NCBI GenBank assembly: GCA_015056495.1
Contig: SVGC01000002.1
Span: 1-64,000 of the forward strand
DNA: 64,000 nt
Origin: Butyrivibrio sp.
GTDB taxonomy: Bacteria; Bacillota; Clostridia; Lachnospirales; Lachnospiraceae
Reading direction: 5' to 3'
Shown here one piece after another: positions 46,149 through 55,789 of the stretch. Position numbers and translations under genes: made by a program. The notes below the pieces were generated by a model. It worked only from the letters and a program-made list of their open reading frames with translations. It ran no database searches and was not told the DNA's origin. The first letter of the stretch is position 1; every line of letters begins with the position of its first letter.

Positions 46149-47350
46149 CAGAAAAACTATCAAAAATAAAGAATAGTACTTTATACATAGTTTTATTTGT
46201 AGTTACTACGCTTATAGTTTTGGGGGCTACCTTTTTTTACGGTAAAGAATTAGAAGATATTGAAAAGATCGTGGTTGTAATGATCCTGTGTTCAGGAATA
46301 AACATTTTCCTGCTTGCGGATACAACAGGTTCAAATGGTTTCAAATATCAGAACTTAAAGAAACAGTGGAGATTCGTATTCTGCTATATTGCAATCTTGA
46401 TCGTGGCTGTGGCACTTCCGCTTATATCTAATGGAGCATGGCCATTCATGGCTTTCTTTGTTTTGCTGAGCCTTTTTTCAAACAGCCTTATAGGAATTGT
46501 TTCTTCTTCAACACTGCTGGTTTTATCAGTAATGCTTGAGCAAAATGGCGGATACAGTGAGTTTTTTATTTACTTTTTGTCAGGTTGTCTTGCAGTTGTA
46601 CTTTTGGACGACCTCCAAAAAACACAGGATGTTGGTTGGCCAATTTTTATTTCACTTCTTATGCAGTTTGTTTTATTTGTAGCCTTCAATATTCTGTTTG
46701 AAAACAAGACATTTACATGGGTTTCGCTGATCGTGCCTATTGTATGTACCATCATAGATGCCATTATCCTGTTGGTGACACTGGGAGCCTTTAGCCAGTA
46801 TATCATCAGAGGAACTACTGATATGTATATGGATATCAATGATCCTGAATATGCACTTCTTGTCCAGATCAAGGAAAAGGATAAGGATGAATATTATAAA
46901 GCTATACATACAGCGTACTTGGCTGAGAGAGCTTCTATGAAGCTTGAACTTAACAGTAGAGCAGTCAAGACCTGTTCCTATTATCACAGGATATCAGTCC
47001 TTAGTGAAGGCAAAAGCTGGGATGATGTGTTACATTATTTTAAAGACAATGAATTTCCGGATGAAGTAATTCCTTTTTTGAATGAATTCTATGATCCAAG
47101 ATCAAAGAGTGGATTTGTAAGCAGGGAAGCTACTGTTGTTAATATCTGTGAAACTGTTGTCAGCTCTATCATGTACCTTATCCGTAAGGATAAAGATACC
47201 AAGATAGATTATGATGAACTGATCGATAAGATAATTCAGCACAAGCTGGATAAAAAAGAGTTCAATCGTAGCAAGCTCTCATTTAGTGATCTTGAGAATT
47301 TGCGCAAGTTGTTAAAGAAAGAGAAGTTATATTATGATTTTTTACGTTGA
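46145..47350 (+). CDS. Truncated, catalytically degenerate PgpH (7TM-HD) homologue
   Basis: 401 residues, in the genomic slot between phoH and ybeY where Firmicutes carry PgpH (YqfF), a ~700-residue membrane c-di-AMP phosphodiesterase. The 6-7 helix membrane region (about 12-225) and the C-terminal family tail (EATVVNICETVVSSIMYLI, KLSFSDLENLRKLL) are retained. The large extracellular 7TMR-HD domain is missing. In the HD domain the first His (His255, HTAYLAERA) remains, but the YYHDIGK motif reads YYHRISV (His281-Arg282), and the later His-His pair is absent. It should therefore not cleave c-di-AMP. The frame is intact, so it is a pseudoenzyme rather than a pseudogene. ATG 46145 overlaps phoH. 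Confidence 0.78.
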   Translation: MTEKLSKIKNSTLYIVLFVVTTLIVLGATFFYGKELEDIEKIVVVMILCSGINIFLLADTTGSNGFKYQNLKKQWRFVFCYIAILIVAVALPLISNGAWPFMAFFVLLSLFSNSLIGIVSSSTLLVLSVMLEQNGGYSEFFIYFLSGCLAVVLLDDLQKTQDVGWPIFISLLMQFVLFVAFNILFENKTFTWVSLIVPIVCTIIDAIILLVTLGAFSQYIIRGTTDMYMDINDPEYALLVQIKEKDKDEYYKAIHTAYLAERASMKLELNSRAVKTCSYYHRISVLSEGKSWDDVLHYFKDNEFPDEVIPFLNEFYDPRSKSGFVSREATVVNICETVVSSIMYLIRKDKDTKIDYDELIDKIIQHKLDKKEFNRSKLSFSDLENLRKLLKKEKLYYDFLR

Positions 47351-47837
47351 GAATGAAGTGGATGCCAAGTTTGATTTTGATATTGAAGAGATTGCCAAGA
47401 CAGTTAGTGCTGCGGTTTTGGAAGAAGAAAAATGTCCCTTTGATGTTGAGATCAATCTGACCATTACTGATGATGATGGTATTCATGAGATGAACAGGCA
47501 GTTCAGGGATATAGACAGGCCTACTGATGTTCTTTCTTTTCCTAATATCGCCTATGAAGAGCCTGGAGTATTTCCAAGTGAAGATGATGAACAGTGGAAT
47601 GATTGTATAGATCTGGATACCGGTGTTATCATGCTTGGGGATATAGTTATAAATGAGAAAAGAGTCAGAGAGCAGGCCTTGGAATATGGTCATTCTGAAA
47701 AAAGAGAATTTGCTTTTTTAGTTGCTCACAGCATGTTGCATCTATGCGGCTATGATCATATGGAAGCAGATGAAGCTAAGGTTATGGAAGATAAGCAGAA
47801 TCTAATTCTTAACGGACTGGGGATCACAAGAGACTAG
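47334..47837 (+). CDS. ybeY: Endoribonuclease YbeY (rRNA maturation)
   Basis: A 167-residue UPF0054 metalloprotein involved in 16S rRNA 3' end maturation and ribosome quality control. The zinc motif is AHSMLHLCGYDHM (three His), preceded by the conserved DRPTDVLSFP. Length is normal. ATG 47334 lies inside the preceding gene (17-base overlap), so translation is coupled. It belongs to the rlmH-phoH-ybeY ribosome and RNA set. Confidence 0.96.
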   Translation: MIFYVENEVDAKFDFDIEEIAKTVSAAVLEEEKCPFDVEINLTITDDDGIHEMNRQFRDIDRPTDVLSFPNIAYEEPGVFPSEDDEQWNDCIDLDTGVIMLGDIVINEKRVREQALEYGHSEKREFAFLVAHSMLHLCGYDHMEADEAKVMEDKQNLILNGLGITRD

Positions 47838-47857
47838 TTTTTGAGTGGGGAAATGTG

Positions 47858-49498
47858 ATGAAAAAAGTTAAAGAAAAAGAAAAATTCAGGTTAAGGCCTG
47901 ACATGCTTTCTAAAGGGGAAATGATAGCTGCATCGATCCTTGTAGGTATCTTATTTCCAATCACCAGAGTATCGGGGACTATGTGCGCGTCATATTTGGC
48001 TATTCCTTTTATCGTATTCTTTTTTGCCTGCGGTGTTTTTCTTGTATGTTTTGAACGGACAGTTTATAAGATGGTGATCTTTAGGACCAAGAGAGATCAG
48101 TATCACAATGCTGAGAGCTTATTTAAGACAGCTCTTTTGGCCTCTTTTTTAAGCGCAGTTTTCCTTTGCATAGTTTTAGGCTTTTTTGCTTATGACATTA
48201 TGGAAGGAATGTTTTTCCTTGAAAGAGGATATATTGTTCTGTGGCTCATTTTGCCAGGAGTCCTTCTGATCAGCGTTCAGGGATGCATAAGAGGGTATCT
48301 CCATGGACTTGGATATACGATACAGAATTTTATAAGTATGCTTATTTTGAGCATTACATCCTTTGCATGTACTTTGATCTTATCTGTTTTTGCTAATTCC
48401 TACGGCGAAAAAGTAAATGCGCTGCTTCATGTAGACTATATTTCAAGGTTTTATACAGCCTGCGTGACTTCAATTGCATTTTCAGTAGGGTCACTCTTCA
48501 GCTTGCTATATATTACTTCTTTTTATGGCACAAAGAAAAAAGAAATATCAGTATACATCAAGACTGGAGCTAATAAATATCTGGATTCCAAGGCAGAGGT
48601 TTTTGATAATCTGAAATATACTTTGCCGGTAATGTTTGCGACACTTTTTGTATTTCTTTTAGATATCAGGCTTTTTATGTCTTTATCAGCTAAAAGCGAT
48701 GATATAACTGGCGGAATAGTTGATCTTGGCCTGTTTATCGGCAAGATCATACCAATACTGCTTGTTTCAGTTTTTATCTTATCCCTTTCTACTGTAAAAA
48801 AGTGGTATCAGATGGAAGCTGCTTTTAAGAAGGATAAAAAAGATATTGCATCAATATTATTTGGTCAGATCATTCATACCTTTATCAGGACTTTTATTCC
48901 TGTAGCGTTCTTTATTATTTTTATGTCTGATCTCATATTGGAACTTATATATGGTAGCAGTGAAAAAGCAGAAGCTTCTCTGCTGGGCTTTTTTGCACTT
49001 TTTGTTTTTATTTTTAGCGTATTTGTATTTTTTATGTGGTTTGTTGTAAGGCTGGAGCACATGATGCTTAATATTATAGGCGTTTTATCATTTGCTGTTT
49101 TACATACGCTTAGTAGCCTACTTCTTATTTCGGTAATGGGTAAAGGATTGCATGGTATTGCCTTATCTTTTATGCTGTCCATGCTGGTCTATGATATTGT
49201 ATTTTTCAAGATCATCAGCTCTATGCTGGATTTTGCCTTTGAAGATATTTATAAACCTTTGATAGTTTTGGTGGGCAGTATTGTTGCATGTCTGTTTGCT
49301 TTGATATTAAAGAATGCGCTCAGGTATGTTATAGGCGAGATACTTACTATGGCAGTATGCGTGATAGTTTCATATGTGGTCTATGTTGGTGTACTGGCTT
49401 ATATGAGAGGAATAGAGAGATATAGTCTTAGTAAACTACCACTTGGTAATTTTTTTATCAAACTCACTAATATGAGTTCAAGGAGACTAAGTGAATAA
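47858..49498 (+). CDS. MOP-superfamily flippase (SpoVB/MurJ-like)
   Basis: A 546-residue integral membrane protein with about 12-14 helices, similar in layout to SpoVB/polysaccharide-export flippases of the MOP superfamily, which flip lipid-linked cell-wall or glycan precursors. Helices are long and Phe/Ile/Leu-rich. QGCIRGYLHGLGYTIQNFIS (helix 4-5 region) and KGLHGIALSFMLSMLVYD resemble the repeated GxG..A segments of the family. The match is looser than for canonical SpoVB, so the substrate is open. ATG 47858 has GTGGGG upstream (the GTG one codon before is not needed). Its end overlaps the next gene by eight bases. Confidence 0.7.
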   Translation: MKKVKEKEKFRLRPDMLSKGEMIAASILVGILFPITRVSGTMCASYLAIPFIVFFFACGVFLVCFERTVYKMVIFRTKRDQYHNAESLFKTALLASFLSAVFLCIVLGFFAYDIMEGMFFLERGYIVLWLILPGVLLISVQGCIRGYLHGLGYTIQNFISMLILSITSFACTLILSVFANSYGEKVNALLHVDYISRFYTACVTSIAFSVGSLFSLLYITSFYGTKKKEISVYIKTGANKYLDSKAEVFDNLKYTLPVMFATLFVFLLDIRLFMSLSAKSDDITGGIVDLGLFIGKIIPILLVSVFILSLSTVKKWYQMEAAFKKDKKDIASILFGQIIHTFIRTFIPVAFFIIFMSDLILELIYGSSEKAEASLLGFFALFVFIFSVFVFFMWFVVRLEHMMLNIIGVLSFAVLHTLSSLLLISVMGKGLHGIALSFMLSMLVYDIVFFKIISSMLDFAFEDIYKPLIVLVGSIVACLFALILKNALRYVIGEILTMAVCVIVSYVVYVGVLAYMRGIERYSLSKLPLGNFFIKLTNMSSRRLSE

Positions 49499-50720
49499 GA
49501 AGATTGTTATTATTGGCGGCGGTGCTGCAGGAATGAGCGCCGCCATATTTGCATTTAGAAATGGTGCAAGAGATATCTGTATAATTGAAAAGGGAGATAG
49601 TCTTGGTAAAAAGCTGTCTATGACAGGCAATGGAAGATGTAATCTCTCCAATTTGAACATGGATGGAGATATGTTCAATGCTGCAGCAAGAGATAGAGTT
49701 AATGCTGCTCTTGCTGCTTTTGATGTAAAAGACACTTTGACTTTTTTCAGGTCTTTAGGCGTCGTGATTAAAAGTGAAGATGGATATCTTTATCCGGTAT
49801 CAGGCCAGGCCAGGACTATTGTTGATGCTCTTAGTGATGAGATATTCAGAAACAAAGAATATATTAAGGTCAGGTTTCATGAACAGTTAAAGGAAATTAC
49901 ACCCAAGGATAATGGATTTGTTGTCCGCACTGACAAAGGTGAAATGTCCTGCGACAGCGTGATACTAGCCACAGGAGGCCTTGCCGGTCCAAAATCCACT
50001 CTTTCTACAGGAGATGCTTATTATATCTGCAAAAAGCTTGGCATGAATGTAAAAGAGACCTTTCCGGCTCTTGTGTATATTACCTCTGACCTTCCGGAAC
50101 TGCCTAAAGATAACGGAGTCAGAATAGATGCCAAGATTGATTTCCTTATTGGAAGTGAAGTGATCGCATCTGAAACAGGGGAAGTGCAGTTTACCAAAAA
50201 AGGCATATCCGGAATCCCTGTTATGCAGGCAAGTAGTGAGATTGCCAGACATCTGGCTGCAGGCAGAGTAGTGGATGCAGTGTTTGACTTTTTCCCTCAA
50301 ATGGACGATGAAAGCTATGATAAAATGGTTGCAGATATGCTTTCGCTTGAGAAAAACAGGACTGTAGGTGATTTCGTAAAGGGATTATCTAATATGTCCA
50401 TAAATGATATGATCTTGAGCAGGATGAAATTTAATCCTGAGATGAAGGTCAAAAATATCTCTGATAGTATGTTAAAAAGTATCATAGATAATTACCGACA
50501 CTTCAAGATTGGTATTGCAGCTGTTGGTGATTATCAGGCAGCGCAGGTGACAGCTGGTGGCATTAGCCTTGGGGACCTTGATGAGAATATGCAGTACAAA
50601 AAGATAAAGGGCATATATGTCATAGGCGAGCTGTGCGATGTTAACGGCAGATGTGGTGGTTATAACCTTCAGTGGGCGTGGTCAAGCGCTTATCTTGCAG
50701 GTATGGACGCTGCAAAGTAG
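49491..50720 (+). CDS. HI0933-family flavoprotein (NAD(P)/FAD-dependent oxidoreductase)
   Basis: A 409-residue FAD protein of the HI0933/YhiN family. The dinucleotide fold opens the chain (VIIGGGAAGMSAAIFA), followed by the family block GKKLSMTGNGRCNLSN. The C-terminal FAD motif is GELCDVNGRCGGYNLQWAWSS. The reaction is not established for most members; some are annotated as aminoacetone oxidase. Start GTG 49491 overlaps the flippase stop and has AAGGAG at a good distance. It is followed by another flavoprotein 22 bases later. Confidence 0.9.
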   Translation: MNKKIVIIGGGAAGMSAAIFAFRNGARDICIIEKGDSLGKKLSMTGNGRCNLSNLNMDGDMFNAAARDRVNAALAAFDVKDTLTFFRSLGVVIKSEDGYLYPVSGQARTIVDALSDEIFRNKEYIKVRFHEQLKEITPKDNGFVVRTDKGEMSCDSVILATGGLAGPKSTLSTGDAYYICKKLGMNVKETFPALVYITSDLPELPKDNGVRIDAKIDFLIGSEVIASETGEVQFTKKGISGIPVMQASSEIARHLAAGRVVDAVFDFFPQMDDESYDKMVADMLSLEKNRTVGDFVKGLSNMSINDMILSRMKFNPEMKVKNISDSMLKSIIDNYRHFKIGIAAVGDYQAAQVTAGGISLGDLDENMQYKKIKGIYVIGELCDVNGRCGGYNLQWAWSSAYLAGMDAAK

Positions 50721-50742
50721 GATTTATAAAGGAATAATAGAA

Positions 50743-52476
50743 TTGATCAGAATAAATCAGATAAAAATAGCAAATAGTAAAAAAACATTTATACAAAATA
50801 AAGCCGATATGGATAACCTTATTGGTATCTTGAAGAATAAGGTTGCCAAAGAGCTTAAGATTGATGCATCAGATATTGGAAATCTGGAGCTTGTAAGACA
50901 TTCCATTGATGCCAGGAAGAAGCCTGAAATCTACGATATCTATATGGTTGATGTGACTCTTTTAAAGGGTAATGAAGAAAAGGTTTTGAAAAAGGCCAGA
51001 TGCAAAAATGCTGATATTATCAAAAAGGAAATCTTTAAGTTTCCTTCAGAAGGCAGTCTTGAGCTTAAGAACAGACCGGTTGTGGTAGGTGCCGGCCCTG
51101 CAGGGCTATTTTGTGCCTATGAGCTGGCTCTTCATGGATATAAGCCTATTTTGCTTGAACGAGGCGCAGATGTGGATTCCAGACAGGAGGCTGTTAACAG
51201 ATTCTGGAAGACAGGTGTTTTGGACACCACAAGTAACGTACAGTTTGGAGAAGGCGGTGCCGGTACTTTTTCCGATGGTAAATTAAATACTATGGTCAAA
51301 GATAAAGACGGCAGAGGAAAAGAAGCACTGAAGATATTTGTTGAGCACGGTGCTTCAGAAGATATCCTCTATGAAAGTAAGCCACATATTGGTACTGATG
51401 TTTTGGCCAAGGTTGTAAAAAATATCAGAGAAGATATCAAAAAGCTTGGTGGTGAAGTTTATTTTAATACTCAGGTAACAGGTCTCGAACTTGAAAAGTG
51501 TGACAGACCTGACACTATTGAAGAAGCTGCTGCCAGTGACCTTCCTTTTTACAAGATCACCGGTGTGAAAACTCCGGATAGATCATATAAATCAGAAACA
51601 GTAGTTCTTGCAATCGGGCACAGTGCAAGAGATACCTTCTATACTCTAAATGATCAGGGCGTATTTATGGAGCCAAAAGCTTTTGCTGTGGGCTTTAGAG
51701 TAGAGCATCCTCAGACTTTGATCAATAAATCACAGTATGGAATTGAAAATCCTGAGACTCTTCCTCCATCACCTTATAAGGTTGTTTCAAGGGCTTCAAA
51801 TGGAAGAGGTGTCTATTCATTTTGTATGTGTCCTGGAGGCTATGTTGTCAATGCTTCTTCGGAAGAGGGTATGCTTGCGGTTAATGGTATGAGCTATCAT
51901 GACAGGGCTGGACATAATGCAAACAGTGCTATTATTGTTTCTGTAACGCCAGAAGATTTTGGGCAGCCGGGACCTCTTGCGGGTGTAGAATTTCAGAGGA
52001 GGTTGGAAAAGAAGGCTTTTGAAATAGGCTCAGGAGACGTTCCTGTAGAATACTTCGATGATTTTAAGAAGGGCCTTGAGCATCTGAAAAATGGTGAAAA
52101 AGATTACAGTCTTGGAGATATGCGTCATACCGATAAGGAAGATCGTAATAAGCCTCAGATCAGGGGCAAGTATCGCTTTGCCGATGTTCACAATATCCTT
52201 CCTTTAGAATTGACTGCTTCCTTTGCAGAGGGAATGGACAATTTTGGACACATGATCAAAGGTTACGATAATGATGAGGCTATTATTGATGGTATTGAGA
52301 GCCGTACCTCATCACCGGTTCGCATTACCCGATCAAAAGATTATCAGTCTCTTAATGTACATGGATTATATCCATGTGGTGAAGGCGCAGGATATGCAGG
52401 CGGTATAACGTCAGCAGCTATGGATGGAATAAAAGTAGCTGAAATCATTGCTATGAACTTTAAAGCACTTAAGTAG
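50743..52476 (+). CDS. COG2509-type FAD-dependent dehydrogenase
   Basis: A 577-residue flavoprotein. An N-terminal ~100-residue domain (IRINQIKIANSKK) precedes an FAD-binding fold with VVVGAGPAGLFCAYELALHG and RGADVDSRQEAVNRFW. The signature QFGEGGAGTFSDGKLNT and the C-terminal PCGEGAGYAGGITSAAMDG fit uncharacterised FAD-dependent dehydrogenases. Start TTG 50743 is chosen because AAAGGA stands nine bases before it and the N-terminus then matches the family; earlier in-frame starts lie inside the previous gene. The substrate is unknown. It closes the long co-directional run that began at 44000. Confidence 0.88.
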   Translation: MIRINQIKIANSKKTFIQNKADMDNLIGILKNKVAKELKIDASDIGNLELVRHSIDARKKPEIYDIYMVDVTLLKGNEEKVLKKARCKNADIIKKEIFKFPSEGSLELKNRPVVVGAGPAGLFCAYELALHGYKPILLERGADVDSRQEAVNRFWKTGVLDTTSNVQFGEGGAGTFSDGKLNTMVKDKDGRGKEALKIFVEHGASEDILYESKPHIGTDVLAKVVKNIREDIKKLGGEVYFNTQVTGLELEKCDRPDTIEEAAASDLPFYKITGVKTPDRSYKSETVVLAIGHSARDTFYTLNDQGVFMEPKAFAVGFRVEHPQTLINKSQYGIENPETLPPSPYKVVSRASNGRGVYSFCMCPGGYVVNASSEEGMLAVNGMSYHDRAGHNANSAIIVSVTPEDFGQPGPLAGVEFQRRLEKKAFEIGSGDVPVEYFDDFKKGLEHLKNGEKDYSLGDMRHTDKEDRNKPQIRGKYRFADVHNILPLELTASFAEGMDNFGHMIKGYDNDEAIIDGIESRTSSPVRITRSKDYQSLNVHGLYPCGEGAGYAGGITSAAMDGIKVAEIIAMNFKALK

Positions 52477-52483
52477 AATAATT

Positions 52484-52543
52484 AATGCCTCCTGGTATTT
52501 AGCATTTGTCTTTACTATTGCTAAATATCCGGAGGCATTTTTT
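52484..52543. terminator. Bidirectional terminator
   Basis: AATGCCTCC...TATTTAGCA pairs with TGCTAAATA...GGAGGCATT over about 18 positions with a small mismatch, followed by TTTTT on the + side and A-rich on the other; it serves the convergent genes on both sides. Confidence 0.88.
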
Positions 52544-52573
52544 ATGATTTAGCAAATTTCTCCGATATGGATA

Positions 52574-53146
52574 TTATCTTTGGATTATTTTGCTTTCAGT
52601 TATTATCATTTTTGGCTTGATATCTGAATCCTCTGTTGGAAGGACTTCATCAAACATTTGACAGTCATAGGATAGGGCGATTGTCTGTATCTGAGGTCTA
52701 TTCTGGAGATATCTGTCGTAGAAGCCGCCGCCATAGCCGATTCGGTTTAAGGTTTTGTCAAAAGCAGTTCCCGGCATCAGCATAAGGGTTGATTTATCAG
52801 TATTAGAAGCTGAAATAAAATTGTCATCAATAGGTTCAGGAATTGACATAGCATTTTCTTCCAGATCATCTATACTGTCTATTTTGGCAAATTCCATTTT
52901 GCCATTTTTAGCATCTGTTATCTTAGGACAATAGACTTCTTTGCCATCCTGCAAGGCTTTATCTATAATGCCATAGGTTTCAACTTCTGTTTTGTAACTG
53001 CAATAAACAAGAATGTTAGAAGCTTTCCTGTAAGATTCCATGCTAAAAAGTTTTTCAGCAATAGCCTTGCTTTTAATGGTTATTTCAATATGAGATAAAC
53101 TGTTTCTTTTCGCAATTGCATTTTTTCTATACTCTTTTTTATTCAT
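52574..53146 (-). CDS. 5-formyltetrahydrofolate cyclo-ligase
   Basis: A 190-residue MTHFS enzyme, converting 5-formyl-THF to methenyl-THF with ATP. Motifs are the N-terminal KKEYRKNAIAKRNSLS, VYCSYKTEVET, and the ATP/folate loop LMPGTAFDKTLNRIGYGGGFYDRYL. Length is standard. It lies on the minus strand between convergent and divergent neighbours, so it is its own unit. It fits with fhs and folD in the same window, which supply and use the folate forms it salvages. The ribosome site is weak. Confidence 0.94.
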   Translation of the reverse strand: MNKKEYRKNAIAKRNSLSHIEITIKSKAIAEKLFSMESYRKASNILVYCSYKTEVETYGIIDKALQDGKEVYCPKITDAKNGKMEFAKIDSIDDLEENAMSIPEPIDDNFISASNTDKSTLMLMPGTAFDKTLNRIGYGGGFYDRYLQNRPQIQTIALSYDCQMFDEVLPTEDSDIKPKMIITESKIIQR

Positions 53147-53310
53147 AACAATTGGATTATATAAAAAAATATCGTTTTAGAAAAGACCAATTTAGTTGAA
53201 TTTTGAGCCTCATTATGGTTATATAAATAAGTACGCAAACCCTTGATGTATATATGATTGAATTGTTTTATTTTTTTATATAAATGCGCATAGAAGAAGG
53301 AGGGTAGTTA

Positions 53311-54558
53311 ATGGTAGATCTTAATCAATTAGGGGAAAAGGCATTTAAAGCTAAGTATGAATTACAGGGTTTATCTACAGACATAAAAAACAAGGCACTT
53401 GCTGTTGTTGCAGACAGCCTGGTTCAAAATGCTCCAAAAATTCTTGAAGCAAACAGTATAGACCTTGAAAATGCTGTTAAAAATGGAATGTCACAGGGAA
53501 TGCAGGATAGACTAAGGCTTGATGTTAAGAGAATAGAAGCTATGGCTGAAGGAATCCGTCAGGTGGCAGCTCTTCCAGATCCTGTTGGAGAAGTCATTGA
53601 AGAGTTTGAAAGACCAAATGGTCTTAAGATATCCAAAGTCAGAGTTCCAATGGGTGTTATAGGTATCATCTACGAATCACGTCCTAATGTAACAGCTGAT
53701 GCCTTCAGCCTTACATTTAAAAGCGGCAACTCCACTATTTTAAAGGGTGGAAGTGATGCTATCAATTCCAATTCAGCAATCACAGATGTTATAAGAGATG
53801 CTTTGGCATCTTGCAGTATCACTCCGGATGCTATCTTGCTCATAAGAGATACTGACAGAGAAGTTACAAGACAGTTTATGAAGCTGAATGAGTATGTTGA
53901 TGTGCTTATTCCAAGAGGCAGTGCAGGTCTTATAAGAAGCGTTGTTGAAAATAGTACCATTCCTGTAATTGAAACTGGTACAGGCAACTGCCATATTTAC
54001 ATTGATAAGGACGCTGATCTTGATAAGGCTTTGCCTATCATAATAAATGCCAAGACCCAGAGGATCGGTGTCTGCAATGCTGCAGAATCATTAGTTGTTC
54101 ACAGGGATATTAAAGACAGATTTTTACCTCTTTTAGATAAGGCATTTAAAGAAAATCATGTAGAGATACATGGGGATGAGGAAACTGTAAAACTTATTCC
54201 TGATGCAATTGTTGCAACTGATGAGGATTATGGAAAAGAGTATCTTGATTACAAGATCTCTGTAAAGACTGTTGATAGTGTAGAAGAAGCTATCGCTCAT
54301 ATCAACAAATATAATACAGGTCATTCTGAAGCCATCATCACAGAAAATGATGAAGCTGCTTCTAAGTTTTTGGCAGGGGTTGATGCAGCCTGTGTATATG
54401 TTAATGCATCAACAAGATTTACTGACGGATTTGAGTTTGGCTTTGGAGCTGAGATCGGTATCAGTACTCAGAAACTCCATGCAAGAGGACCTATGGGTCT
54501 TAAGGAACTCACATCCTATAAGTACAGAATAATAGGAAACGGACAGATTAGAAAATAA
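53311..54558 (+). CDS. proA: Glutamate-5-semialdehyde dehydrogenase
   Basis: A 415-residue aldehyde-dehydrogenase-fold enzyme, reducing glutamyl-5-phosphate with NADPH in proline synthesis. The catalytic Cys lies in TQRIGVCNAAESLVV. The sequences VPMGVIGIIYESRPNVT, LKGGSDAINSN and the final RGPMGLKELTSYKY are family marks. ATG 53311 follows GGAGGG. It is separated by 21 kb from proB. Its TAA stop overlaps the ATG of the next gene (TAATG), so a class II aldolase-like protein is coupled to it. 53147-53310 upstream is A+T-rich with no promoter I can fix. Confidence 0.96.
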   Translation: MVDLNQLGEKAFKAKYELQGLSTDIKNKALAVVADSLVQNAPKILEANSIDLENAVKNGMSQGMQDRLRLDVKRIEAMAEGIRQVAALPDPVGEVIEEFERPNGLKISKVRVPMGVIGIIYESRPNVTADAFSLTFKSGNSTILKGGSDAINSNSAITDVIRDALASCSITPDAILLIRDTDREVTRQFMKLNEYVDVLIPRGSAGLIRSVVENSTIPVIETGTGNCHIYIDKDADLDKALPIIINAKTQRIGVCNAAESLVVHRDIKDRFLPLLDKAFKENHVEIHGDEETVKLIPDAIVATDEDYGKEYLDYKISVKTVDSVEEAIAHINKYNTGHSEAIITENDEAASKFLAGVDAACVYVNASTRFTDGFEFGFGAEIGISTQKLHARGPMGLKELTSYKYRIIGNGQIRK

Positions 54559-55652
54559 TGGGAAACACAGAGAAGGATTTACTTGAAATCAAGAAAGAAA
54601 TTATTGACGCAGGTCTTGAATTACTTGAAAAAGGACTGATCGTCAGAACATGGGGTAATATCAGCTGCAGAGTTGATAAGAAACATTTTTTGATAACACC
54701 TAGCGGTATCAAGTACGAGGATCTTACACCTGAAAAAATAGTACTTGTAAATATGGCAGATCTAAGCTATGAGGGTGATGTTAAGCCTTCAAGTGAATTT
54801 AAAGTACATGCTGCCTGCTATAAAGCAAGAAAGGATGTTAAATTCATAGTCCATACTCATCAGGTATATGCTACAGTTGCCGGTGCTCTTGGCAAAAGAG
54901 AACTAAGAACTGAATATAATGATGAAAGATATATAGTACCTTGTGCTGCTTACGGTTATCCGGGTTCAGATGCTCTTGCAGATAATGTTGGAAGAGCAGC
55001 CAAAAAGTATGGGGAAGCAGATACTATAATCATGGCCAATCACGGAGCTGTCTGCTTTGGGGAAGACAGTAAGAGTGCCATAGCTGCTGCTGAAAAGCTT
55101 GAAGTTGCCTGCAACAATTATCTTATTGATGTATGCAAGATCGATATGGGACATGGTCTTTCTGAAGGTTATTCAAGTCATCTTGAAAATGGCAAAATCG
55201 TATTTGACGTTACTGATGTTCCAGATAGGATCAAAAAGATACACAGTCATATATATGCCAAGAGAAAAGACGTAAAATACATAGTCCACAATAAATCTGA
55301 GGCTGTTATGACTATTTCCAGGAGAGTAAATCAGATGAGACCTCTTTTGGATGATTTTGCACAGCTCATTGGTGTTAAGGTCAAGATACCTATCAATGAT
55401 CATGGAAGAGATGGCAATAATATTATTGTAAAAAAGAATGTTAATGCGGTTTTTGTTCTGAATGATGGAGCCTATTGCCTTGGATCTACACTGGATGATG
55501 CTCAGGCTGTTTCAATAGTACTTGATAAGGGATGTCTTGCACATCTGGCTGTTTTAAGATATGGAGAAGGGCATTTCCTTTCCACTCTTGATTGCATCAG
55601 AATGAACAGATTTTACAGGAAATCATATTCAAAGCTTGCCAATACTAAGTGA
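54558..55652 (+). CDS. Tandem class II aldolase/adducin-like protein, second copy degenerate
   Basis: 364 residues made of two related halves. The first (about 1-205) is a class II aldolase/adducin domain with metal-site pieces VHTHQ and MANHGAVCFGED. The second (about 220-350) repeats the pattern: RKDVKYIVHNKSEAVMTI against RKDVKFIVHTHQVYATV, and VLNDGAYCLGSTLDDAQA against MANHGAVCFGEDSKSAI. The metal His residues are replaced there (HTH to HNK, NHG to NDG). One active and one structural or regulatory domain is inferred. The substrate is unknown; the family acts on phosphorylated sugars such as fuculose or ribulose phosphates. It is coupled to proA by a one-base overlap. Confidence 0.82.
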   Translation: MGNTEKDLLEIKKEIIDAGLELLEKGLIVRTWGNISCRVDKKHFLITPSGIKYEDLTPEKIVLVNMADLSYEGDVKPSSEFKVHAACYKARKDVKFIVHTHQVYATVAGALGKRELRTEYNDERYIVPCAAYGYPGSDALADNVGRAAKKYGEADTIIMANHGAVCFGEDSKSAIAAAEKLEVACNNYLIDVCKIDMGHGLSEGYSSHLENGKIVFDVTDVPDRIKKIHSHIYAKRKDVKYIVHNKSEAVMTISRRVNQMRPLLDDFAQLIGVKVKIPINDHGRDGNNIIVKKNVNAVFVLNDGAYCLGSTLDDAQAVSIVLDKGCLAHLAVLRYGEGHFLSTLDCIRMNRFYRKSYSKLANTK

Positions 55653-55789
55653 TCCAAACTTTTGGAAAGTAATTTTGAAAAAATTCAAAAATTTATAAAT
55701 TGTCTGATAACTGTATTTAAACATTGTTAAATTTATGATAAACTTTAATTTGAGATTGGCTACCGATAAAGGTAGTAAGGAGGCAAGTT

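Noticed and set aside
46145-47350. Broken pgpH pseudogene
   Set aside because: No stop or frameshift; it overlaps both neighbours by normal coupling and keeps a full C-terminal tail.
50638-50742. Upstream extension of the COG2509 flavoprotein
   Set aside because: It lies within the 3' end of the previous flavoprotein; TTG 50743 has a ribosome site and a family-like N-terminus.
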